Positions 24,433 to 33,020 are shown, numbered from the stretch's first letter. The stretch: 64,000 nucleotides of DNA from Shinella sp. PSBB067 (GCF_016839145.1 NZ_CP069304.1:248001-312000); one strand, 5' to 3'. A program made the numbers and translations. Notes: generated from the sequence alone by a model not told the origin.

Positions 24433-25289
24433 GAGGCGGCCGCAAGATGTGTCTCTGCATGAATTCACAGCCGCCGCATCCGCTGAAGGATTGCAGTATC
24501 GAAGAGCGATCACGGCAGAGGTCGGTCCGCTGCAAAGTTTCCGCGAAGGCCTGCACTGGCCTGCCGGTGCAATCTCACGCTGGCTCCCCCTCCCCTCCCC
24601 CGGAACCCACGGGGACGCGTCTCGAAGAACAGTCACCCATCCCTCCTCCGGCGCTGGAAAAGCTGCGACGACCTCTCACGGTGTGGCGATGGATGCCAGT
24701 CGATTATCGATTCCAATACGGGCCGGCGGTGAGGGTGAAATTGGAACAGCGGGGTGAAATGCATTGACCGCGTCGATTGGCGGAGAGCGGCGCCCAGCGG
24801 ACGCTCCGGCGTGCCTTGCCGGTCCGGCGCTGGAACGGACCGGCATGGGGATGCCGAGGCATCCACCGTATCCCTCCCCTCCCCTCCCCTTTTCGGCTGC
24901 GCACGGTCATTCGGTCGGGCCTCCTTTGGGAACAGGCATGGTTCCTGCCGACGGTTCGATCTGCGGCATTCCTGTCGTTGCGGATGGCGATCCGGCGGAG
25001 AAAGGGACCGGTTCCTCCGAAGCGGTCTGCAGGCGCAGACGCCCTCCTGGCCGGCGATTACCGGGCGGACGGCCGGGCCGGGTCGGCGCCGGCAAGGCGC
25101 GCGATCGTCAGGGCCGGAACCGTCCGGTTCGCCGGGAGGGGCTGGCGGTGCAGGCCCTCCCCTCCCCTCCCCTCCCCTCCCCTCCCCTCCCCCTGCGGAA
25201 TTGCAGGAACGGCCGGCGCCGTGCGGCGGGCGGGTTCGGGACGGCCGGAAGGCCCTGCCCGGCCGCGGCGGAGCGTGCCATGTAGGATG
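24433..25289. other. Long stretch without a recognisable gene, rich in CCCCT tandem runs
   Basis: I see no convincing gene here. Open frames exist in several phases but carry low-complexity Pro/Ser/Arg translations and no family motif. Three pyrimidine blocks stand out: about 24588-24600, 24868-24894 and 25154-25194. The complementary strand is G-rich in regular runs, able to form G-quadruplexes. The stretch lies between dead IS30 DNA and the toxin-antitoxin/replication module. Confidence 0.6.
25154..25194. repeat. (CCCCT)n tandem repeat, about seven units
   Basis: Seven 5-bp units with T at 25158, 25163, 25168, 25173, 25178, 25183 and 25188, then a five-C run. A shorter array of the same unit is at 24868-24894. 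The minus strand reads GGGGA repeats, a G-quadruplex-prone and slippage-prone sequence. Confidence 0.9.
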
Positions 25290-25313
25290 ATGGCAAAAAG
25301 CCTATCTTGCCAT
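25290..25313. promoter_or_regulatory. Inverted repeat upstream of the toxin-antitoxin pair (putative FitA operator)
   Basis: ATGGCAA (25290-25296), 10-nt spacer, TTGCCAT (25307-25313): a perfect 7-bp inverted repeat 28 bp before the antitoxin start. RHH antitoxins of the FitA type autoregulate through such palindromes. Confidence 0.55.
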
Positions 25314-25341
25314 TGCTATCATGTTCCGCGGCGCTGCTGCC

Positions 25342-25596
25342 ATGCCCGCCGTCACGATCGGAAATCTCTCCGCGGCGACGCACCGGGCGCTGAAGGTGCG
25401 CGCGGCCCATCATGGGCGCAGCACGGAGGCCGAAATGCGCGAGATCCTCGAATCGGCGGCCCGTCCGCAGGCCCGGCTGCGGCCCGGCAGCGCGCTGGTC
25501 GAGCGAAGCCGCCGCCTCGGCCTCACCAGCGAGGACGTCGCCGGCCGCGACGAGACGCTGGCCCGCGCGCCGGTCGAACCGATGGGCTTGGAATGA
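25342..25596 (+). CDS. FitA/VapB-like ribbon-helix-helix antitoxin
   Basis: 84 aa from ATG 25342 (MPAVTIGNLSAATHRALKVR); an ATG at 25321 would add seven residues. TIGNL forms the DNA-binding beta strand, and HRALKVRAAHHGRSTEAEMREIL gives the two helices (HRALKVRAAHHG, RSTEAEMREIL). This is the classic FitA/plasmid stability protein pattern. The C-terminal half should wrap the toxin. It overlaps the toxin gene by ATGA (25593-25596). Confidence 0.88.
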   Translation: MPAVTIGNLSAATHRALKVRAAHHGRSTEAEMREILESAARPQARLRPGSALVERSRRLGLTSEDVAGRDETLARAPVEPMGLE

Positions 25597-26018
25597 TCCT
25601 CCTCGACACGAATGTCGTTTGCGAGGCGATGAAGCCCGAACCCGCCGCGGCGGTGATCGCCTGGCTCTACGGCCAGGTCGCCGAAACGGCCTTTCTTTCC
25701 AGCGTCATCATCGCCGGATTGATGTCCGGCATCGGCGCCCTGCCTGATGGCCGCCGCAAGCAGGGACCGGCCGAGGCGCTGGACGGCGTCACAGAGATAT
25801 TCGAAGGCCGCATCCTGCCCTTCGACGTCGCCGCGGCAAGGCGATACGCGGATCTTGCGGTTGAGGCCCGCGCGGCCAGCCGAGACTTCCCCACGCCGGA
25901 CGGCTATATCGCCGCCATCGCCGCCGCGCACGGCTTTGCCATCGCCACGCGCAGCAAAAGCGCGTTCGACGCGGCGGGCCTTGTCGTGATCGATCCCTGG
26001 GCCACACCGGTCGGTTGA
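25593..26018 (+). CDS. FitB/VapC-like PIN-domain toxin, active site probably degenerate
   Basis: 141 aa PIN domain beginning MILLDTNVVCEAMKPEP (Asp5 kept), collinear with FitB of Neisseria. FitB uses Asp5, Glu42, Asp104 and Asp122. Here the position of Glu42 is Gly42 (IIAGLMSGIGALP) and that of the last Asp is Ser121 (IATRSKSAF); the third acid survives (Asp103 in TPDGYIAAIAAAHG). Two of four metal-binding acids are lost, so ribonuclease activity is unlikely. The reading frame is intact and coupled to the antitoxin. It lies 8 bp before a parS site. Confidence 0.85.
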   Translation: MILLDTNVVCEAMKPEPAAAVIAWLYGQVAETAFLSSVIIAGLMSGIGALPDGRRKQGPAEALDGVTEIFEGRILPFDVAAARRYADLAVEARAASRDFPTPDGYIAAIAAAHGFAIATRSKSAFDAAGLVVIDPWATPVG

Positions 26019-26026
26019 CGGCACGC

Positions 26027-26042
26027 GTTGACAGCTGTCAAC
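26027..26042. other. parS-like partition site 1
   Basis: GTTGACAGCTGTCAAC, a perfect 16-bp palindrome fitting the repABC centromere pattern GTTNNCNGCNGNNAAC. An identical copy is at 26394-26409. RepB (27985) is the expected binder. Confidence 0.85.
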
Positions 26043-26298
26043 GCCCCCTCGCCTGCCCGGCCGCCGGAACATATCCGCGGCGCATCTTTCCGGCGGCAAG
26101 CCGGATGGCGTCGCGCCGTGCCTCCGCCACGCTTTCCTTCTCCTCGCAGCGCGTGCGGCAGGAGACGCCGATCCGGCCCCATTCGCGCACGAGCAGCGTG
26201 GTGCCGAAGAGATCCTGCACGACCGTGAGCCGGTAGAAGCGGTTCATGTTGCGCGCGACGTCGCAGCGCACGAAATGACTTGACCTGTCCTGTTCCAT
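26038..26298 (-). CDS. WGR-domain protein
   Basis: 86 aa from ATG 26298. The segment NRFYRLTVVQDLFGTTLLV followed by REWGRIG shows the WGR motif (Trp-Gly-Arg) of small proteins often found beside rhizobial repABC modules. The WGR domain is thought to bind nucleic acid in PARP-type proteins; its role next to repABC is unknown. It sits between the two parS sites, and its 3' end overlaps parS site 1. Confidence 0.82.
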   Translation of the reverse strand: MEQDRSSHFVRCDVARNMNRFYRLTVVQDLFGTTLLVREWGRIGVSCRTRCEEKESVAEARRDAIRLAAGKMRRGYVPAAGQARGR

Positions 26299-26393
26299 GG
26301 GCGGAGTGTCGTTGCCAGCGCGAATCCCGTCCAACGACTTTCCTGAATCGATCCGCCGCCATCGATTCACGGCGCTGATGGATCGCGGGAGAT

Positions 26394-26409
26394 GTTGACA
26401 GCTGTCAAC
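26394..26409. other. parS-like partition site 2
   Basis: Second exact copy of GTTGACAGCTGTCAAC, 352 bp from the first. The rest of the 436-bp gap 26299-26734 has no gene; it should hold the repA promoter, and a TTGACG is seen at 26537 without a clear -10. Confidence 0.85.
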
Positions 26410-26734
26410 GCGGCCACCCGGAACGATCCCGCAGGAGAGGCCGGACCGTCGCGGAGCCGGAGAGATGGCCGGAACGCCCTCGCCTTCCGGCCCCGCCGAC
26501 GCCTGTGCATGGGCATTTCGTCAACCAGATTGGGGCTTGACGCGACTCGGCGCTTGGCTCACCGTCCCTAACGGAATGAGGCGAATATCGTGGAATTCGC
26601 CGTTACTGCCGAAAGCATCTGTAGATTTTCCCGTTCCCGCATATCCCCGGCGGGGAGAATCGCGCAGATAATAGGCCAGACGGTCGCCGGGCGCATGAAG
26701 CGCACGCGGGCCGGCACAGGACTGGAGACTTTGG

Positions 26735-27988
26735 ATGGCGCTGCCGTCGGAGACGATCATGGGAGAGGAAACGGCGATCTTGCGTCCGGCGGACGAGACC
26801 ATCGCGGAGGATGCGCAGGCGCTTTCCGTGCAGCTCAAGGCCATGCGCGACCGGCTGTTTCCGCCGACCTCGCAAAAGACGCTGCGCAGCTTCACCTCGG
26901 GCGAGGCGGCGCGGCTGATCGGCGTTTCGGACGGCTATCTCCGGCAGATCTCGCTGGCCGGCGAGGGGCCCGAGCTTGCGACCGGCCCCGGCGGCCGGCG
27001 CATGTATTCGCTGGCCGACATAGACGCCCTTCGCCACCACCTTGCCGAACAGGCTCGCGCCAAGGGCAACGAGACCAAGGCGCGCGGCTATGTCAAATGG
27101 CGCGACCCGGCGCGCGGCGAGCACCTGCAGGTGATCTCCGTCACCAATTTCAAGGGCGGCTCGGGCAAGACGACCTCGGCGGTCCACCTCGCCCAGCACC
27201 TCGCCATGACCGGCCACCGCGTGCTCGCCATCGACCTCGACCCGCAGGCCTCGCTTTCGGCGCTCTTCGGCTACCAGCCGGAGCTGGACCTTGTCGGCAA
27301 CGACACGGTCTACGGCGCGATCCGCTACGACGGCGAGGCGCGCCCGTTGGCGGACATCATCCGAAAGACCTATTTCCACAATCTCGATCTCGTGCCGGGC
27401 AATCTGGAGCTCCAGGAATTCGAGCACGCGACGCCCCGGGCGCTGGCCGAGCGCCGGCCGGGCGATCCGCACGGGCTGTTCTTCACCCGCGTCCAGACGA
27501 CGCTCGCCTCGGTGGCCGACGACTACGACGTCGTCGTCATCGACTGCCCGCCGCAGCTCGGCTACCTCACGCTGTCCGCGCTCTGCGCCTCCACCTCGGT
27601 CATCGTCACCGTGCATCCGCAGATGCTGGACGTCGCCTCGATGAGCCAGTTCCTGTTCATGACGTCGGACCTGCTCGGCGTCGTGCGCGAGGCGGGCGGC
27701 CAGCTCAATTTCGATTTCCTGCGCTACCTCGTCACCCGCTACGAGCCGCATGACGGTCCGCAGGCGCAGATCGTCGGCTTCCTGCGCTCGCTCTTCGGCA
27801 ACCGGGTGCTGACGGCGCCCATGCTGAAATCCACCGCCGTCTCGGATGCCGGCCTCACCAAGCAGACGCTCTACGAGGTCGGCCGGGAAAACTTCTCCCG
27901 CGGCACCTACGACCGGGCGATGGATTCGCTCGAAGCCGTCAACACCGAGATCGAACAGTTGATCCATACCGCATGGGGGCGCACATGA
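26735..27988 (+). CDS. repA: Plasmid partitioning ATPase RepA (ParA type)
   Basis: 417 aa. An N-terminal DNA-binding region (FTSGEAARLIGVSDGYLRQ in two pieces: FTSGEAARLIGV, SDGYLRQIS) precedes the ParA ATPase with deviant Walker A KGGSGKTTSAVHLA, Walker A' LAIDLDPQASLSALFGY and Walker B VVVIDCPPQLGYL. RepA partitions the replicon with RepB and represses the repABC operon. The start at 26735 has GGAG 8 bp upstream; ATG 26759 is an alternative. The stop overlaps the repB start. Confidence 0.96.
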   Translation: MALPSETIMGEETAILRPADETIAEDAQALSVQLKAMRDRLFPPTSQKTLRSFTSGEAARLIGVSDGYLRQISLAGEGPELATGPGGRRMYSLADIDALRHHLAEQARAKGNETKARGYVKWRDPARGEHLQVISVTNFKGGSGKTTSAVHLAQHLAMTGHRVLAIDLDPQASLSALFGYQPELDLVGNDTVYGAIRYDGEARPLADIIRKTYFHNLDLVPGNLELQEFEHATPRALAERRPGDPHGLFFTRVQTTLASVADDYDVVVIDCPPQLGYLTLSALCASTSVIVTVHPQMLDVASMSQFLFMTSDLLGVVREAGGQLNFDFLRYLVTRYEPHDGPQAQIVGFLRSLFGNRVLTAPMLKSTAVSDAGLTKQTLYEVGRENFSRGTYDRAMDSLEAVNTEIEQLIHTAWGRT

Positions 27989-29061
27989 TGGCAAGCCGCG
28001 ACCGCAAGAACTCGATCAAGGCGCTGTTCGGCGGGGACATCGTTCCCGCCGGCACGGAAGGCGCGCCCGAGACGAAGTCGATGCCGCCGGCCGGCGAGCA
28101 GCGCGCCGCATCCGGCGCGGTCAAGGCGATGGGCCTGACGCTCTCCTCCATCACCCGCGAGGCGGAAGAGGCGCGCGCGCTGCGCCAGGCGCTGCAGGAG
28201 GGCGAGCGCATCGTCTCGCTCGATACCGGCAGGATCGAGGCCTCCTTCGTCAGCGACCGCCTCAGCGACGACGAGCGGGATGATCCGGATTTCCTGGCGC
28301 TGGTGGAAAGCATCCGCGAGAGCGGCCAGCAGGTGCCGATCCTGGTGCGCCCGGCGCCGGCCGAAGAGGGGGCAGGGCGGGGCGAACCCCGCTACCAGGT
28401 CGCCTACGGCCATCGCCGCCTCAAGGCTGCCCGCCGCCTCGGCCAGCCCGTCAAGGCGATCGTCAAGATGCTGAGCGACGACGAGCTGGTGGTGGCGCAG
28501 GGCAAGGAGAACGCCGAGCGGCGCAATCTCAGCTTCATCGAGCGCGCGCTCTTCGCCCATACGCTGGTCGGCCGTGGCTTCGAGCGCAAGCTCGTCTGCG
28601 ATGCGCTGGCCGTGCAGAAGAGCGAGCTTTCCCGGCTCCTCCAGGTGGCCGAGGCGGTGCCGTTCCGCTTCGTGCGCGACATCGGCCCCGCCCCCAAGGC
28701 CGGCCGCGAGCGCTGGATGGCGCTGGGCGCGCTCTTCCAGAACGGCAACGGCGCGGAGATCGAGAAGGCCGAGGACGAGACCGCCTCGCCGCGCTTTCGC
28801 GCGGCCGCGAGCGACGATCGCTTCCAGATGCTGTTCGACCGCCTGATGCGGCGCCCGCCGAAGGCGGCGCCCGCGGCCGAGGACCTCACCCGCCCGGACG
28901 GCGCGGTCTTCGCCCGCGTGGAGCGCAAGGGCAAGGCGGTGCGCATCGCCTTCACGCCGGATGTGGATCCCGTCTTCATCGAGGCGCTGAAGGCGCGCGT
29001 GGAGGACGATTATGCAGCCTTCCTCGCTGCCGGAAAGGGCGCGAAGGCGGGGAAGGACTGA
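27985..29061 (+). CDS. repB: Plasmid partitioning protein RepB (ParB type)
   Basis: 358 aa from the ATG that overlaps the repA stop (ATGA). The start MMASRDRKNSIKALFGG is typical of RepB. The ParB/Srx domain contains GQQVPILVRP, YQVAYGHRRLKAARRLG and the KENAERRNLSFIERALFA stretch (KENAERRNLSF), followed by the helix-turn-helix KLVCDALAVQKSELSRLLQV (about 202-221). It should bind the two parS palindromes upstream of repA. Confidence 0.95.
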   Translation: MMASRDRKNSIKALFGGDIVPAGTEGAPETKSMPPAGEQRAASGAVKAMGLTLSSITREAEEARALRQALQEGERIVSLDTGRIEASFVSDRLSDDERDDPDFLALVESIRESGQQVPILVRPAPAEEGAGRGEPRYQVAYGHRRLKAARRLGQPVKAIVKMLSDDELVVAQGKENAERRNLSFIERALFAHTLVGRGFERKLVCDALAVQKSELSRLLQVAEAVPFRFVRDIGPAPKAGRERWMALGALFQNGNGAEIEKAEDETASPRFRAAASDDRFQMLFDRLMRRPPKAAPAAEDLTRPDGAVFARVERKGKAVRIAFTPDVDPVFIEALKARVEDDYAAFLAAGKGAKAGKD

Positions 29062-29139
29062 GCGGGAATTTCACTGATTCGGCTGCGTAAGCGGCCGGCA
29101 AGTGCCTGAGAAACCAGCGAAAGGAAACGCGGAGACAAG

Positions 29140-29175
29140 AAAAAAGGCCCCCAAAACGTCACCATTTCGGAAGCC
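29140..29175 (-). terminator. Rho-independent terminator of the ctRNA
   Basis: On the minus strand GGCTTCC (29175-29169) pairs with GGGGGCC (29152-29146), using two G-U pairs, across a 16-nt loop and is followed by six T residues (29145-29140). Confidence 0.8.
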
Positions 29176-29190
29176 CTCTTCTATGTAGCA
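29140..29190 (-). ncRNA. Antisense incompatibility RNA (ctRNA) between repB and repC
   Basis: In repABC replicons a small countertranscribed RNA between repB and repC limits RepC synthesis. Here the minus strand has overlapping -35-like TTGACT boxes at 29224-29219 and 29218-29213, a poor -10 (TTCTCT at 29201-29196) and an intrinsic terminator at 29175-29140, giving a transcript of about 50 nt. The location and terminator are clear; the exact start is a guess. Confidence 0.75.
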
Positions 29191-29372
29191 ATTCGAGAGA
29201 ATCACTTCCGACAGTCAAAGTCAAGAGTCGTCCGGTGCATGCGCCGCGCGAAACGATGAACTTCGTCTGCCAGAAGGCATATCCGCGCAAAGGCGTTCAG
29301 CCCTTTGCGGCCGGGACATGCCAAATGGAGGGCGTTGACGGGACCTCCTTGCCTCTAAAAAGGGGACCCGAC

Positions 29373-30587
29373 ATGATGGAGCATATTGCGACGACGCCAT
29401 TCGGCGGCGGACGGATGACTGCGCGCCTGTTTGTGCACCAGCGCAACACGGCCGAGCGGCAGGAGAAGCTGCGGGCCGGGGAGGGGGGTAACGACAGCGG
29501 CCGCGCCGACAAGTGGCAGCTCATGCGCGCCCTGACGGAAGCCCGCCAGGTCTACGGCATCGGCGACCGCACGATCTGCGTCCTGGAGGCGCTCGTATCC
29601 TTCACCACGGCGCGCGAGCTCGACGGCACGGCGCCGATCATCGTCTTCCCGTCCAACCGCGAGCTCTCGGTGCGTGCCCGCGGCATGGCGCCGGCGACGA
29701 TCCGGCGGCACCTTGTCGCGCTCGTCGAGGCTGGCATGATCTTCCGCCGCGACAGCGCCAACGGCAAGCGCTACTGCCGGCGGGACGACAACGGCGTCAT
29801 GGAGGATGCCTTCGGCTTCGACCTGGCGCCGCTCGCGCTGCGCGCCACCGAGATCTTCGAGGCGGCAGAGGCCGTGCGGGCGGAGGACAGGGCCATCCGG
29901 GCGCTGCGCAGCGAGGTGACGCTGCACCAGCGCGACATCGCCAAGATCATCGCCTGCGCCCTGGAAGAGGGCAGGGCAGGGGACTGGCTCGGTTTTTCCG
30001 ACCGTCTTGCCGCTCTCGTCTTCGGTCTTGGCCGCCGCACGGCTCCGGCTCTGCTCGCCGGGCGGCGCGACGGGCTGCTGCATCTGCGCGCCGAGGTGGA
30101 AAACGCTTATCTCTCAAGCCTTTCCGAACAGGAAATGAGCGCCAATGACCTTCAGTCTGAGCAGCATATACAGAATTCAAAATCAGACCATCCATTTGAA
30201 ATAAACGGCCGAGAAACTCATGCCGGCGAAGCGGCAAATGCCGATACCAGGGCGCCGGAGCAGAAGATGGCCATCAGCCTTGACCGGTTGAAGCGGATTT
30301 GCCCGGAAATTGCCGATTACACCAGGGACGGCATCCATTCCTGGGCCGATTTCATGGCGGCGGCGGAGCTGGCGCGCTCCATGCTGGGCATTTCGCCCGA
30401 TGCCTGGCGCAAGGCGAAGGCGGCGATGGGCGGCCAGGCGGCGGCCGTGGTGATCGCCGTGCTCCTGCAACGGGGCGAGACGATCCGTTCGCCGGGCGGC
30501 TACCTGCGCGACCTCACGGAAAAGGCCGGCCGGGCCGCCTTCAGCGTCTATCCGATGCTCCAGGCGCTGGAACGTGCGCAGGCGTGA
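29373..30587 (+). CDS. repC: Replication initiator RepC
   Basis: 404 aa from ATG 29373 (MMEHIATTPFGGGRM), the typical RepC opening; upstream in-frame ATGs from 29235 would cover the antisense RNA. N-terminal winged-helix initiator domain with DKWQLMRALTEARQVYG, IVFPSNRELSVRARGMA and TIRRHLVALVEAGMI, a variable linker (about 285-310) and the C-terminal domain ending FSVYPMLQALERAQA. RepC initiates replication, usually at an origin inside its own gene. A GGGG sequence precedes the start. Confidence 0.95.
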   Translation: MMEHIATTPFGGGRMTARLFVHQRNTAERQEKLRAGEGGNDSGRADKWQLMRALTEARQVYGIGDRTICVLEALVSFTTARELDGTAPIIVFPSNRELSVRARGMAPATIRRHLVALVEAGMIFRRDSANGKRYCRRDDNGVMEDAFGFDLAPLALRATEIFEAAEAVRAEDRAIRALRSEVTLHQRDIAKIIACALEEGRAGDWLGFSDRLAALVFGLGRRTAPALLAGRRDGLLHLRAEVENAYLSSLSEQEMSANDLQSEQHIQNSKSDHPFEINGRETHAGEAANADTRAPEQKMAISLDRLKRICPEIADYTRDGIHSWADFMAAAELARSMLGISPDAWRKAKAAMGGQAAAVVIAVLLQRGETIRSPGGYLRDLTEKAGRAAFSVYPMLQALERAQA

Positions 30588-30699
30588 CATGGAAGCGGAT
30601 CGTCACGCCCTTGCCGTTCCTGCGCTTCGCCCGGATTTCACGCCCGGGTCGGCAGGGCTGCTCCCTTCCATCTCGGAGAAGGGGAGGGGGCTGGCGGCG

Positions 30700-31722
30700 C
30701 TACCGCCAGCCGAGCGCCGGGGCGACGTGCTTGAGGATCGCCTCGATGACATGGGCGTTGTAGTCGACCCCGAGCTGGTTCGGCACGGTGAGGAGCAGCG
30801 TATCGGCTTCCCGGATCGCCTCGTCGGCGGCGAGCTGCTCGATCAGCCGGTCCGGCTCGTCGGCGTAGGAGCGGCCGAAGATCGCGCGGGTCTTGTCGTC
30901 GATGAAGCCGATGGAATCCTGCTCCTTGCCGCCGCGGCCGAAATAGGCCCGGTCGCGGTCGTCGACGAGCGCGAAGATGCTGCGGCTCACCGAAACGCGG
31001 GGGCTGCGCGCATGGCCGGCCTCCTTCCACGCCGCGCGATAGGCGCGAATCTGCGCGGCCTGCTGGACATGGAAGGGCTCGCCCGTCTCGTCGTCCTTGA
31101 GCGTGGAGCTCTGCAGGTTCATGCCGTGCCTTGCGGCCCAGGCGGCGGTGGCGTTGGAACCGGCGCCCCACCAGATGCGCTCGCGCAGCCCCTCGGAATG
31201 GGGCTCGAGGCGCAGCAGCCCGGGCGGATTGGGGAACATCGGCCGCGGGTTCGGCTCCGCGAAGCCTTCGCCCTTCAGGACGTCGAGGAAGACCTCCGCA
31301 TGGCGGCGGCCCATGTCGGCATCGCTCATGCCCTCCTGCGGCTCGTAGCCGAAATAGCGCCAGCCGTCGACGACCTGCTCGGGCGAGCCGCGGCTGATGC
31401 CGAGCTGCAGGCGCCCGCCGGAGATGAGATCGGCCGCGCCGGCATCCTCGGCCATGTAGAGCGGGTTCTCATAGCGCATGTCGATGACCGCCGTGCCGAT
31501 CTCGATGCTCTTCGTGCGCGCGCCGACGGCGGCAAGGAGCGGGAAGGGCGAGGCGAGCTGCCGGGCGAAATGGTGCACGCGGAAATAGGCGCCGTCCGCG
31601 CCGAGCTCTTCGGCCGCCACGGCAAGGTCGATCGACTGCAGCAGCGTATCGGCCGCCGAGCGCGTCTCGGATTGGGGGGAGGGGGTCCAGTGACCGAAGG
31701 AAAGGAAACCGATTTTCTTCAT
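30700..31722 (-). CDS. Luciferase-like (LLM class) flavin-dependent monooxygenase
   Basis: 340 aa from ATG 31722 (MKKIGFLSFGHWTPS). LLM/bacterial luciferase TIM-barrel family, with AAEELGADGAYFRVHHFA, IEIGTAVIDMRYENPLYMAEDAGAADLISGGRL (read as IEIGTAVIDMR and DLISGGRLQLGISRG) and a C-terminal NQLGVDYNAHVIEAI. It uses reduced FMN and oxygen; substrate unknown. A frame continues upstream to 31857 but without similarity. It is divergent from the FhuF-like gene, 208 bp away, and is not clearly part of the iron cluster. Confidence 0.85.
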   Translation of the reverse strand: MKKIGFLSFGHWTPSPQSETRSAADTLLQSIDLAVAAEELGADGAYFRVHHFARQLASPFPLLAAVGARTKSIEIGTAVIDMRYENPLYMAEDAGAADLISGGRLQLGISRGSPEQVVDGWRYFGYEPQEGMSDADMGRRHAEVFLDVLKGEGFAEPNPRPMFPNPPGLLRLEPHSEGLRERIWWGAGSNATAAWAARHGMNLQSSTLKDDETGEPFHVQQAAQIRAYRAAWKEAGHARSPRVSVSRSIFALVDDRDRAYFGRGGKEQDSIGFIDDKTRAIFGRSYADEPDRLIEQLAADEAIREADTLLLTVPNQLGVDYNAHVIEAILKHVAPALGWR

Positions 31723-31903
31723 GAATGTCTGCCTCGACGCCGTGCGTCCGTTGCAAGGAAACGTTGCCTGCAACATGGTCAATCCGGCGAAGCTTGAAAA
31801 GCCCGCTTCCGGGAACGGAGCGTTCACAGTTTGCATGCGATGAAAGGGCTGTCGCACGACGGGAGAGGGCGACGCTGCCTGCCGTTCTTAAATTTATCTC
31901 ACA

Positions 31904-31932
31904 TGAGGGTAACGCTCGCCGGCAGACGTTAT
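31904..31932 (+). promoter_or_regulatory. ECF sigma promoter before the FhuF-like gene
   Basis: TGAGGGT (31904-31910), 16-nt spacer, CGTTAT (31927-31932). Identical spacing to the sites at 33536 and 34671. It overlaps the first ATG of the downstream frame, which bears on where translation begins. Confidence 0.7.
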
Positions 31933-32893
31933 GCGTATGGATACACGTCATGTTGGAAATGGACGTGTCCGCGTTCGATGGCTGGGGCAGCATTTGAGTT
32001 TTTCCGATCAGGTTCATCATCCCTTGGAAGAGGCACTGGAGGTCCAGAAGCCGCTCTGGTCCGAATTCCTCGTGGAATGCGGGGGCATGGAGGAGGGCTG
32101 GACGACGGCGCGCGCGTTTTTCGGCGATGCCGCGGCCATCGACGCCTTCCTGGACTATGAACGCTCGCATCACAGCCATATGGACGACAGGACCTGTGCT
32201 GCCTTGATGATGATCGATTACTGCTATGTCTTCATGTTGGCGACGATCCCGCTCGTCGCCGCGTCGGGCATCGTGCCCGATCTCGCGCCTGAACACATCG
32301 CATTGCGCATGTTCGACGACCGTCATGAACACGATGGCGAGGTGCATGATGTTCGCCGCGCCGATATCCGCTACCTTTCCCGTCGTTTCTCGACCGACCG
32401 ACCATCCCTTGGTCGTCATCGCGATGCGACGCTGCTTTCCGGCCGCGGGGAGCTTTGCGATACCTACCGGGTCGCCATCGAAAATCATTTTTCAGTCCTG
32501 GTCGCGGCCCTGGTGAAAAGGTCCGGCCTGGGGCGTCCTGCTCTCTGGCGGCTGGTGGCGGACGCTGTCGCTGGCCGATGGCTGGAGGTCGGCCGGCAGC
32601 TCAACTGCCTCGACCAGGCGCGGCAAGATGCCATGCGCGTGGTCAAACACACCGGTTCGCCGCTCTATAACAAGCAGTTGCATTTCTTCGACCTGACCTT
32701 GCGCGATGACAACCGGGAACCGATCGGGTCCTGGACGTTTCGGGCAAGAGGCGGCTGCTGTCGCTATTACACCGTCGCGAAGGGCAACTTATGCTCAACC
32801 TGCGTCCTGAAGAAGCCGGAGATCCGCGATGCCGAACTGCTCGAGACGATGCGCAGACACATCGCCCTGCTGACGGCCGGACAGCGGACATGA
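31931..32893 (+). CDS. FhuF-like ferric siderophore reductase
   Basis: 320 aa if started at 31931. The C-terminus contains GGCCRYYTVAKGNLCSTC, the C-C-X10-C-X2-C [2Fe-2S] motif of FhuF-type reductases that free iron from imported siderophores in the cytoplasm. The N-terminal two thirds carry the weakly conserved FhuF/ferric iron reductase domain. If the ECF promoter at 31904-31932 is right, transcription begins after ATG 31931 and a later start is needed; TTG 31994, with GGGG upstream, gives 299 aa. Beside fecIRA and the FecBCDE-type importer. Confidence 0.82.
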   Translation: MRMDTRHVGNGRVRVRWLGQHLSFSDQVHHPLEEALEVQKPLWSEFLVECGGMEEGWTTARAFFGDAAAIDAFLDYERSHHSHMDDRTCAALMMIDYCYVFMLATIPLVAASGIVPDLAPEHIALRMFDDRHEHDGEVHDVRRADIRYLSRRFSTDRPSLGRHRDATLLSGRGELCDTYRVAIENHFSVLVAALVKRSGLGRPALWRLVADAVAGRWLEVGRQLNCLDQARQDAMRVVKHTGSPLYNKQLHFFDLTLRDDNREPIGSWTFRARGGCCRYYTVAKGNLCSTCVLKKPEIRDAELLETMRRHIALLTAGQRT

Positions 32894-33020
32894 TGATGGT
32901 GTTTCAGCGCAACAGCGCGTCAGAAAGCTGAGAACGGCCGACTTTAACTTGATTTTTCTATTCCACTTTTAGGCTTTATATGCATGCTTGGCGCATGACT
33001 TTGGTTAGCATGAGCGTTGC

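Noticed and set aside
25154..25194. CCCCT repeats considered as origin iterons
   Set aside because: Iterons are normally about 17-22 bp, and repABC replicons usually initiate inside repC. The units are 5 bp and low complexity.
30574..31797. A 407-codon plus-strand frame opposite the luciferase-like gene
   Set aside because: It is the shadow of a gene with clear LLM motifs and has no recognisable domain of its own.
32894..33020. TTGATTTTTCTATTCCA before fecI considered as a RirA/Fur-type iron box
   Set aside because: It matches the rhizobial iron-responsive pattern only partly and lacks dyad symmetry, so it is not listed as a site.
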